This document shows, piece after piece, positions 40,801 through 52,800 of a stretch of DNA of 64,000 bases. The stretch spans positions 27,488,087 through 27,552,086 of the forward strand of contig CM074195.1 in the NCBI GenBank assembly GCA_037179385.1, read 5' to 3'. A program made the translations under genes and the position numbers. The stretch comes from Holothuria scabra (taxonomy: Eukaryota > Echinodermata > Holothuroidea > Aspidochirotida > Holothuriidae). The notes beneath the pieces are model-generated. The model did not search any database. It was not told where the DNA came from and saw only the letters and a program-made list of their open reading frames with translations. Within the stretch, counting starts at the first letter, position 1. The number at the start of each line of letters is the position of its first letter.

Positions 40801-43800
40801 CAATCCGTGGTAGAGGTAAGCAAGAAAATTGAAAGATATAAGGTGACGGACCCCAAATATGGCCGACTGAAATCAGGCTATCACCTGCTGTCCGGATTCG
40901 TCTATATTATATAACATATTGGTGTAGGTGTGTCATTAAACTTTGAAATTAAACACATCTGACTTTTGTAAACTAATTGTTAAATAATTGCTCCGTGCTT
41001 CCTTCAGACATATTAATTGCATAACTGCAAGGTATAACAAATTTTTGAAAGAGTTTGTCCATTTCTTATGCAAACTTGTGGCATACTTATTACCTTTAAA
41101 GTAAAAGTTGAATGGGCAATTAATCAATTTTATTAACTCTCTGAATATTCACAGGTTGGTGTTCAAATAAGCAGATTGAAAAATGTTAGTAGTGTAGTAG
41201 GAGTGACAAAATCGCTGGAAGATATGCTTCCCAAGAAGACAGATGTTTTGAAACGGTCCACATCGCTGGACAGTTTCCCATCAACTAGCAAGACCTCTGA
41301 GAACCCCAAAAGCTATTCACTTTTAAATTTTGTTCAACCAAAACGAAAATTAAGTCTTGATGAAGATTCGATGAGATGTAAAAGTAAGAAAACAGATGCA
41401 TCATCATCATCAAAGATTAAATCTGCCTCAAGGATCTCCTCAGAACCTCCCTTTGCAGCATCGTTTATTCAAAAACAAGAAATAGCGCCCTCTTTCCAGA
41501 ATGTGAAAAGAGAACCATCATCATCTTCTGATGTTGGAAAGGTAACTTTTTTTGGAAAAGGAAGTGGTAGAAGGGAATCATCGTGGAAGGACCAAAGTTC
41601 CTCTCAATTTTCACAGAAGTTTGACAACTCTGTGAAAGTTCTGAAGGAAGGGCGGCTTTCATCTACAGTCAGTGTGGAAAAGATAGAATCCCCTGTCAAG
41701 GAGAATGGTATTGTTGAAGTATCTTCAAAACCTCAAAGTTCTTTACATTTGTCACAGAAATTTGAAAATATAACAAACCCTACAGAGAAAGTTCAGGCTT
41801 CTTCTGCTGCTGTCAGTGAAACTGAATCGCCATCAAAAATGCAAAGTCCATCTCAATTTTTACAGAAATACAGTAATGCTATGAAATCCATGAAGAAAGA
41901 TCAGCCGCTTTCTGCCTCTGTTTCTGCAAATGCTGCTCCATTTGCAACAGGGAAAGGTCAAATTGAGTCTGTAAATATACAAATTTCACAGCAACATAGC
42001 AACTCTGAAAAATCCATGAGGAAAGGTCAGTTTTCATCTGCTTCTGATTTTAGAAATACCACTCAATTTGCAAAAGCTAAGAGTCAGATTGATACCTCAA
42101 ATATACAAAGTACATCTCAGTGTTCACAGCAATGTAGCAACTCAGAGAAATCTATGAAGGGTGGGCATTGTCTTTCTTCCTCTGTCTTGACTGGTAAGCA
42201 GGAGGAACTACCATCAAAAATGCAAAAGTCATCTCAATATTTAGAGAAACATAATCCAACAAACCTCACAAAAGAAGGGCAGTCTATACCATCAGCTCCT
42301 ATCTCAAAAGAGGAAGCTCAATTTGTGAAAGACAAAGGTCAAACTGGATTATCGTCAAAAATGCAAAGTTTGTCTCAGTTTTCTTATGACCGCAATAACT
42401 CATTGAAATCTATGAAGGTAAGGCAATCTCAGTCTTCGCCTGTTGTTGCTAAAACCCCTCTGTTAGCAAATGAAAAGAATAAAACTGAATATCCTCCAAA
42501 AGTTCGAAGTACATCTCAGTTTTCACAGGAACATAAGAACTCTTTAAAACCTCAGTGTTTGTCTGCCTCTGTGCCTGGAAAAGCAACTTTTACTAGAAAG
42601 GAAACCGTTGAAACTGAATTAAGATCCAAAATGCAAAGTTCATCTCAACTCGCCAGGAAATTTGATAACACAGTGAAAACTTTGTCATGTGGTACCATGA
42701 GTGGAGGGCCACCTCCATCCTCAACAGAGGGCAGTAAAATTGAATTATCTTTAAAGGAAAAAGGTTCAACACATCTTTCATCAGATTGTGAAACTTCATT
42801 GGTTGGCCTGACACAATCTTCACCTTCTGTTGCTAGGACACCTGATTGTTCTCAAGAAAGTTTTGACAGTTATTCGCAGGAGCGAAGTTCACAGGAAGAA
42901 GACAGCGATGTATTATATACAAAATCTGGCAAGAGGTTTACGCAGATAGAAGATCCAGAGTTTCTTACAGAGTTTTATCGACACTCCAAATACCACCTCA
43001 TGTCATCATGGAGGGTAGAGCACAAGTCCTTTGTCAAAAAACTACGTTCAAGAGAAAACGGGAAATTTCCTGGACTGGAGAAATTTAAAATATTTATGAA
43101 CTCAAAGGACAGTGTTCCCGGTGGTAATGTTGGAGCACAGAGCAATGGAAATGCAGCTTCTCAGAATTCCAGGTGTACCACAGAACCATCCCAGAATGCA
43201 CCATTGAATGATGTCAACTCAGTAAACTCTCTACCAGATGACAAAAGTGTGATCATGCATGTTGACATGGACTGTTTTTTTGTTGCTGTAAGTCTTATGA
43301 AGTTCCCAGAGTTACAAGGGGCGCCTCTCGCTGTAGCACATGCTGGAGCAAAACCGATGCAAAATATGTGGTTTGATGACTGTGACAGAAGCTTCTTGGA
43401 GAAGAAAAAATGGAAAAACAGAAGTTCTGAAAGCGTTGAAATAAGTCACAAGGAAAGGGTGAATTCACCAGTACCTAAAAATGCAGAAAGCAGTGAAGGG
43501 GAGCAGTCTGATGGAAAACAGGGACAAGGCAAGAAGAATAAGATGACAGAATGGGAGACCACTTACTACAACTCCATGGCAGAGATTTCATCCTGTAGCT
43601 ACGAAGCAAGAGCCGCCGGGGTGGAAAAAGGGATGTTACTAGCAGATGCCGTCACGTTGTGTCCTAATTTACTAACTTTGCCGTATGACTTTGACAAATA
43701 TCATGAAGTTTCTAAACTTTTGTATGAGACCGTAGGAAGGTAAGAGTCTTAATTGATGTTTTTTCCAACTGGTAATCAAATGAGTGCATTTATGAGGCAC

Positions 43801-46800
43801 CATGGCAGAACTGTTACTGTTACAACTGCCTCAGCAGTAATGCGAACAACTCAGGTAAATTCTGAAAGCCAACCTCTAAATGTCAATCACCTACTGTAAT
43901 CCTTTTGATAAATAAAATTACTGATTATGCAATTGTTGCCTCACTGCCTCTGGCACCAGAAGACTACCTCAAGCCCTGTTTGAATTCATTTTGGGTGAAG
44001 AAACTAGAGCTGATCAACTCATTAAGCAAACAAATCAATATTAGGTACACTTGAAAGGAGGCACAGATGAATCATCAATAATTCCGAAGTTGGCATTGCC
44101 TATAATTGACTGGAGTTTCTCATATTCTCATTTTTTTTCCCCTCTCTATCATTCTCCTGAATAATCACTTTTATATCACTATTAAATCATTTAAGTTTGC
44201 AGCATTACCGTTCTTTTACTGTCTTTCCACCCGACAGTTTTACTGACGAAATTGAAGCTGTAAGTTGCGATGAAATGTTTATTGACATCACAAAAATTCT
44301 TCGAGATACAGGGACTACAGCAATGGAGGTTGCACATTTCATTAGGGATGAAATCCTAGCAAAGACCAAATGCACTGCTTCAGCAGGAATAGGTAAGTTT
44401 ATTTTCCTGCTATACAAGCCATCATGTTGAATTGCCCTGCCTATAGAAACCCTGTCCACACCTTTTTGCTTCAGTGAACGAAGGTCAACAAAAACCAGAT
44501 AAGAAATTGCCCTACTGCTTGCCTTTCACACCTTGGAAACAGTGGCACATCTGGCTGGTATTATTCAGCCTTTTTCTCACATCTTCCTCTAGCTGCCTCT
44601 TATCAAGCTTGTGGCTTCTTGGAGCTTGCTTGAATGAGTTAAGCAGGAAGTCAGGTAAAATTTGATTACCCCACCAAACCTCTCTTTTGGTGGGGTCTCG
44701 TGTGAAATATCTAATAGGGTATGAAATTCCTTATGATGTTTTTATAGATTTTAGTAATTTTCACACCTAAGTCATAATCTCCTCGTCTATCTGGCTTTTG
44801 AAACATCAACATATTGACTGCTGAATATAAATTTCTGTAAAATAATCAAAATGACATGATTGCCTTTCTTTCACTCCTCATATTGGAATAGTCCATTTAT
44901 CCATTGGCAAAAAATTACATAAATAACTTTAGTAGAGTTCGTGCACTGGTATATCATAACAGCAAGCATGTTACGCTGTGCTGGACCGATAGCAAACTTT
45001 TTCATAGTAGGCAAATGGTAATGCTTTTGCTTCAATTCCCAGTCACCCATTCCATAAACAATATCCACTCAAAAGTCAATCATCAGAAGTGTAACCGCTT
45101 GAAGAGAAGAAGTGTTCACAAAACAGAATTGAATTTGGAGTGAAATTTCCCCCCTCCCATTCAAATTTTTTGGGGGATTTGGAATTTCAAGGAGATTTCC
45201 TTATTTCAAGCTGTGCTTAGTAGGCACGTAGTGTGAGTGTATTGTTTTTTCATCATCTTGTACAATGAGGTGTCTGCTAATAATAACTTAAGTGCAATAT
45301 ATAATTGGATGAATTTTTCAACTCTGTCCATTTTGGGACCAATATTATGATTTGTCAGTTTGCATAGTTTGTATTATTCAGCTATTGGGGAACGATAAGT
45401 TTGCTCTTTGTTATTTGTGTAGCTGAACAAAAGTAATTTTTACTTTGAGAAAGTCAAAAGGAGGAATTCACCCCCTTATATTTAATTCCTTCTTGGGTGG
45501 GGATTTTGAGAACACCTGGGGGAATTCAGAAATTCCACATATTCATGGGAACACTGTTGAAGAGATGGATTGTAATCGCAGTTTTGATAGCGATTTGATA
45601 AAACCTGTAAAATATTTGAAATGTCCGAATGAGCAAGCTGGTATTCCAGATGTTACTGTACCTCCTAGAAATATTAATTGTCCTGGATAATGTTTGATAT
45701 GAAACTGTTAATTACAAAATTTTACCGTCTATAGAAATGCAATAATAATGTAATGTTTACAATCTTTTTCCAAAACCTGAAGCATCCAACACTTTGTTGG
45801 CAAGGCTGTGCACAAGAATTGCAAAACCAAATGGAATATTTCAGCTGGAAGATGACAAGGTGGAAGATTTTATGAAGACGTGGCCTGTGAGAGATCTGCC
45901 AGGTAAGATGCTATTAAGGTTTAAGCCCGTAATTATTCCCCTTCCCCCCTACCCCGCACAAAAAATAATACTCGTAGTACATCCTGTCACAAGTATTATT
46001 ACAATATTCAGTTTTCATAAGCAATTCAAGCCTAAAATGTCAATATTTTGTCAATGTTAGCATATTTTGCTCTTCATTAATCTCCTGTTTACCTATCCTT
46101 CATTATTGCCTGTAATAACGTCTGGTCTAAAAGTAATTGCATGGTGGTAACCTCTACCAAACAGTGGGTGCTCATTAACCAAAGTAAACCCTTCCTTATT
46201 TTTTCCTTTGTCAGTCACATGGGAAGTCTTATTTTTAATGGTTCATGAAATGAGGGATATCCAAGTTGCTGCCATGAAAGAAGAGACTGTTCCAGGGCTC
46301 AAAATACATTGTAGGAAGTCATGGCCATGGATGTCATGGCTGTGGAGAGCTTATTACTCATAGACTGATGACTTTGGTGCCCTTAAGGTTTCAGTAAATG
46401 TCATATGAAGTAATAAAGGTCTAGTGCCAAATTGTCTATTTGGCTGAATGCTTTTTCAAAGCAAAAGGCCTACTTTACGTTTATCTTAGAACCCCAAAGC
46501 TTCCTTAGATTAGGTTAAGTTAAATGGAGTTTTACGGCCCAGTTTCCAACCAGCTCAGGACTGGTTAAGTCGAGCTGGCCACAGCCTTTTTTCCACTTGT
46601 GGCTCACTGGCTTGTTTTCCTAAGCATCACTACAGAAAATGTAAGTGGTATTGTACCATGGTGTTATAAGTATTTAAATAGTTTGTGCCACCAAAAAGGG
46701 TAATTCTGTATTCTTTTTCTTTTAATTTTTACTTTCCACTGTTTTTAGGGGTTGGTGAGTCAATAGGCAAGAAACTTTTGGCCAAATTTGAAATTCAGAG

Positions 46801-49800
46801 TTGTGCAGACTTACAAAAGTTGCCCTTAAGTGCTTTGCAGAAAGAATTTGGACCCAAAACTGGACAGATTCTTTACCAGGCATGCAGGGGGCAGGCTGAG
46901 AAACCAATCAGAATGGAGAAGGAACGTAAATATGTTTCTGTTGATGTCAACTTTGGTATACGTTTCAAAAATGTGAGTTGTATGCTCTTTGCTTTAGCTG
47001 AACCTTTTGCATAAATAATGTCAGAGCACGTTGTATGCTGCATCACAGAGATATAACTGGCTGATTACTTCAGTTTGCACAGTTTGTAATCTTTCATTTT
47101 CCTTGTGCTTCAGAATTATGTATGATGTCTCTATTTCAGTCCTATCGTCCTATCAACAAATTTTTCAGGTAACAAATATATCAATTCGTCACTTAAGTTG
47201 GGCTGTGGCTGAAATAAGCTTTACATTATTGATTTTTTTCCCTGTTTAAAGCAAATTGTGTTTTTTATGTCTCCTTAGGAAGAAGAGGTGATGGACTTCA
47301 TTTATCGTATGGCAGATGAAATGCACAAGAGGTTGAAAGATGTAAAAATGGCTGGACGTAAACTCACCATCAAGTTAAAGGTGAGGTCTGTTCTATAGAA
47401 CCTGTTGAAACAAAGACTGTAGTAGACACTGATAAAAACTGGAACAACTCATTCAGTTAGATGAGATTTTATGTACGTTTCAGTTTCTAACCAACTGGTT
47501 TAAGTCAACCTGGCCACAACCATTTTTTCCGGTAGTGACTATATCTCTGGCTTGTTTTTCCAACTCCATTGAGTATGCTGAGCACCAAGAGCAATGGGAT
47601 ACTAGGTTCCTTTTTTGAAGTCTTCCATATGACCTGGCCAGGAGTCGAATTAGACATCTTGGATGAGATTCCATTACAGGAAATACCCATTAGCCAGAAT
47701 TTAGAAAAAAACTCCAACACAATTAATCCTCTGAGTCTGTTAAGCTCAACTTTCTGGCAAACATGAACCTCATTTTGACCTCTCAGACCTTGTATTGTTA
47801 AAAGTTACCCATGCATGACAAACTGAAAAGCTGTGTTGGGCCAGTAGGAGGCCCTCCCTCAACAAATCAATAAGGTGGCCTAATTCTTCTTACCCGATTT
47901 GCCATTGGCAAGTCGGGTAAGAGTAGGTAATGGGGAATTCCTGTCATGTCGGATGCTCTAATCATGTGACCATGCACTTGGGACAGCTCAGATATGTCCT
48001 CTTGTTTATTGTGCAGATTATTGACTGACTTATGGATAGGCAAATGATTCCCTCAACTTGAACATAAAAAGTTTTGGTTAAAAGTGTCTTTTCACCATTG
48101 TTATTCTCTTGTCAATGGATGTAAAAAGGGTGATAACCAGCTTTAACACCAAAAATGTATGAAATGCAACCCACTACATTTGATAGTGTCTGTGTGTTAA
48201 GTCATTTCCCGTAGAGAGTCAATTACTTGAATAGCAAGTACTAACTTACATCCCTTGCCAGCAGTGTGGATATCCCCCCCCGGTGCATCATCTTGTCTTC
48301 CATTGCTCTCAAATTAAACGAAGTGTAAATTGTGACTTGTTCTGTATACAGATCTCACATGGTTAGGCTGGAAGTTAACAGGACAAAATGGTGGTAAAGC
48401 TTCATTGGTGTAAATTTTTGGTGAACATCATTCAAATTGGTAAATTATTATTTGGGAATTTGATTGTCATTACAATTTGCCCACTAGATTACTGGTCTAT
48501 TCACCTGCAAAATTCCTTATTTGCGGGGGTCCTGCTCAGTGTACTGTAAGATAGTATTTTTTGGCTCACTAATCTTTTGATACCTTGCATTTCATGCATT
48601 CTTGGTGTATCTGCCTCCTTAGACCCTGTGATGACAATGAGTGAGCAGACCATGTCAAATCATATATTGTGACAATAGAGTTAAAAACAGTCTTGTGGAT
48701 TTTACTTCATAAGTCACCTCTCGTGTTTATTTAGTAACAGATTTAACTTGGCAATGGGCTATGTTTAATTGAGCAAACAACTTAAAATTAGAAACTTGGC
48801 AGTACCTTTATTGTGAAGAATTAAGGACCTGTGTCTGTTTCAGGAAGTTGTCCACTTTGCTCAGTTCAGCTGTCGAACTGTGGTGCAGAGCTATATAGGT
48901 ACCTCCACCATCCCGGCCGGCCAATCCTTGAGAAAGGGGCTAAAGACTGGGGAAATACTCATTTCAAAGTGAATGTCGATGGTGTTGATAGACGCTGCAC
49001 TCTGCTATAGGGCTTCAATGAACCCGAAGACTTTCTGATCCTCAGACATTTAACTTAAAATGATTTATCCCTTCAGTTTCCAGCCATACCACAAAAATGC
49101 AGGGGTAGTGTTTGTGACGTAAGATAGATTCCATTTTGAAAATGAAATTTTTTTGGATTGATTAACTTGATGTAATTTAGCATAAGTAGATTTTCCATTT
49201 ATGATTTGTCTAAAACAACTATAAGAAGGTACAAATGAATGATATTGTTGGTTTATTGATCTTTCAAGGTCAAACGACCTGGAATTGTTCGGAACTCTCA
49301 GGACGACTCCAGATTTCTTGGAACTGGTCAGTTTGACAGCAAGTATCGCAGCGTAACACTCCCACAGGAAACGGATGATTTGGCTACCATTAAAAGGGAG
49401 TTTAAAAGTATCTACTTGTCACTCAAAGTTGATCCTGAAGATGTAAGAGGGGTGAGTAGAAGACATTCTTGTTATCTATCCAACTTGTTTGATCTTGCTC
49501 TAGTTAATCCTGACAGTGATGTCATCAAAATTTCAAGGGGGGGAGGGGCCAAATGAAGGGGACTTTTTTGTTCAAAGCACAAGATTTAGAACCCTGGGGG
49601 TCCATGCAGGGACAAAACCCTAGTAGTTGTTTAGGGTAAGACCTTGGAAGCTCCTAGCTCTTAGTGAAAAATGGAATCTTAGGATATTTATATTTTGTTC
49701 AGCAATGAGGGGGAGCAGGGGGAGGATTGAGGGGGAGTAGGGGGGGGTTGAGGGGGACTGGGGGATCTGACTGGGAGGAAAATTTCCCCCTGATACTCTG

Positions 49801-52800
49801 ATACTACCAAGTTGATAATCAGCATTTGAAATGTTTGCCTGAACTCTTTTAGAAGAGCCACTAATCACAGACCTTGAAAGCTTCATACTACTTGGTGTAC
49901 ATGTAAGTTTATACTTTTCTTCTGTGTTAAATATAGACATATTAGCACTCTTAACATATTCCTTTCACTACTCTTGACTGAAAGTTTGAGTCATAGAATT
50001 TTTGTACTATCTATTGTTTTTATTGTACAACACCCTAGAATACTCATACCCAAGACAAGTCTCAGTATATTTGCATGTTCCCTGATGTTCGTACAACACA
50101 TTAGGGTTCATGCTCGTAAAATGCTTAGCATGTTCCTATGCCAAATTTGGTCATAAGTCAATCTCCTTTAAAGTTCATCGACCATGTGTTTGGTCTAGTG
50201 GTAGAGCATCCGCCTGTCTTACGGAAGGCCTGGGTTCTATTCCCAGGTTGAGTCATACCAAAGACTTTAAAAATGGAACCTACTGCCTTGGTGCATGATG
50301 CTCTGCATAAGCAATGGAGTATGGAAAATAAGTCAGTGAGCCAAAACTGGAAAAAAGGCTGTGGCTGGCTTGACTTGAACCAGTAGTTTGGAAACTGGAC
50401 CGTAAAACTCCATCTAAATAACTATTAACTAACCTTGAAAGTGCATCAGAATTACATTGTAGTCTTCGATAAAACAGAAAGGTGATGTTAATCTTGACAT
50501 GACCATGAGTAGTGAGGTGCAAATACTATTTTCAGATCAGAATATTATTTAATTGTAATTTAAAGCTCATGATTTGTCGTGCTACTGTTGTTCCAGAATG
50601 ACTTTTAAAACTAGAGTTGCTGCTTATTTGAGCAGCTAATTGAAGTTATAAACCAGGGGGTCTGGTACGTTGTTTGGCAATGACAATATTTTCCCATACA
50701 CTGCTTCAGTTGTTTACATGGTAAGTTAGATTGAATTTCACCCCCCAGTTTCTATCCAATTCGTTTTAATCCTGCAGGCCACTGACTTTTTCCAGTTATG
50801 GCTTACTGACTTGTTTTCCCTACTCCATTGCTTATGCTGAACACCAAGCACAATGGCAGTAGCTAGGTTTCAGTTGTTACTGATTTCAGAAAAAGAATTG
50901 TTACTATTCCTCGGTACCTATGTTTGTCCTTTCTGAATACATGAGACTGCTATCAGAAGATAATTTTTTTTTATGTCTTAATGTTTTTAGGTGGGAGTTC
51001 AATTAAGTAGATTAAAGAAAGTTAGCAATCTTCTTGGGGTAACCAAGTCACTGGAGGAAATGATGCCAAAGAAGTCAGACCTGCAGAAAATGTCTCCTCC
51101 TACATCCCCTGATAAGAATCTTTCCCCCAGCAAAACTCCAACAAAGCCAAAGAAGTACTCACTTTTAAACTTTGTGACTCCAAAGAGGAAATCGAGTTCT
51201 GATGAAAGTTTTGCAGATTGCAAAGCTAAAAAGATCAATGAAAGCATGTCATCCACAGATGAATCAGAATTGGAGTCCTCCTCCAGTTCTCAGAGTACCT
51301 TCTTTAGTTCAAAGGATGAGGATGCTTTGGAAAAGGATACTGATGGTGATGCTTCTCTTAATACCACCAAAGTGACTCAGACTGCATCTCTTTTTGAAAA
51401 AGAAAAAGCTGAAGGCATAGGGGAAACAAGGAGATGTAAAGTGGAAGAATCATGTTGTTCGTCAAAAATTTCAAAAGAAGATTTAGACAAAAGTAAATCA
51501 TCGGAAGTGAAACAATCAAACATTTTGAAAAATATGGGTATAGGTACATGTCAATCAAAAATTGAAAGCCACTTGGGTAAGGGAGAATCAGCAAAAGTTT
51601 GCCCATCAAAAATCACAAACTATGTAACTAAAGCTAAAGCTGCAGAGGGCGGCCAACTAAACATTTCAAAAAACACGAGCAGAAGTGAATTCAGAGTGGA
51701 GAGCTCATCAGAAATTGCCAAAAATATGAGTGAAAGAGAATCAGTGGGAGAAAGGAATGAATCAAAAATAGCCCATGATTTGAGCAAAAATACAGCCAAT
51801 GCAGAGGCTCTTGGGAAAGGTTTAAGTGACATGGGAAAGAATGCATCTCAAGAGGAACCTTCAACAAAATGTATGTCAGTGAGGAATGGAAGTGTTATTC
51901 CTTCCTCCAAACCTAATAAAACCTACACACAGGTGAGTGATCCAGGATTTCTTGCCCAGTTTTACCAAAATTCAAAATTCCATCACATTTCCACGTGGAA
52001 GGTAGAACATATGACATTTATCAATGATTTGCAGAAGAACGAAGAAAAGAAATTTCCAGGGAAACAAAAGTTGCAAATGTTCACCAAAAAGGAAGACACT
52101 GCCTCTTCTGAAACAGAAGAATCTCCAACTGAACACTCCATTTCTAAGACATACTTTGGTTCTGGGCGTACTATCTTTGATCACGTAGGACCGGAGAGGA
52201 TTGTTTGGGAGAATAAAAGTGTGATCCTTCATATTGATATGGACTGCTTCTTTGTATCTGTTAGTCTCCTTAACTATCCAGAATTACATGGGAAACCTCT
52301 GGCTGTGGCACACACAGGAGTAAAGTCATCTCAGGTGAGGAACATCTGGTATGAAGACTCTGAAAGGGCTTACCTTGAGAAGAGGACATGGAAGAATCCA
52401 GCTACGAATTGCATTGAAATCAGTTGCAAGGAAAGGGTGCACCCTTATGGAATGGTCCAAGATGATGGGGATGGTGAAAACTTAGGGGGAACACCAGGGG
52501 TGAATGGGGAAAATAAATCGGCACCATTAGAGGCCACTTACCTTAACTCGATGGCAGAGGTTGCATCCTGCAGTTATGAGGCAAGGGAAGCTGGTGTTGA
52601 GAATGGAATGTTACTGGTGGAGGCAAAGTCTTTGTGCCCTGATCTCCGAACCATACCTTATGATTTTGAGAATTATCACAAGGTGTCCCGGATACTTTAT
52701 GAGACTGTTGCCAGGTAGGTGGGGTTGGATATAACCCTTTGCTCCTATATAGTATATTTGAACACAATGAAATTGAATTATATGTAATATTAATTAAATT

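Noticed and set aside
45445..45690. 81-codon open frame in intron 11
   Set aside because: No family features. It lies between exons B and C of module 2, whose phases join without it.
50178..50250. tRNA gene
   Set aside because: The head has box A, but box B is mutated, no proper acceptor stem is seen, and the same head and body recur as a SINE.
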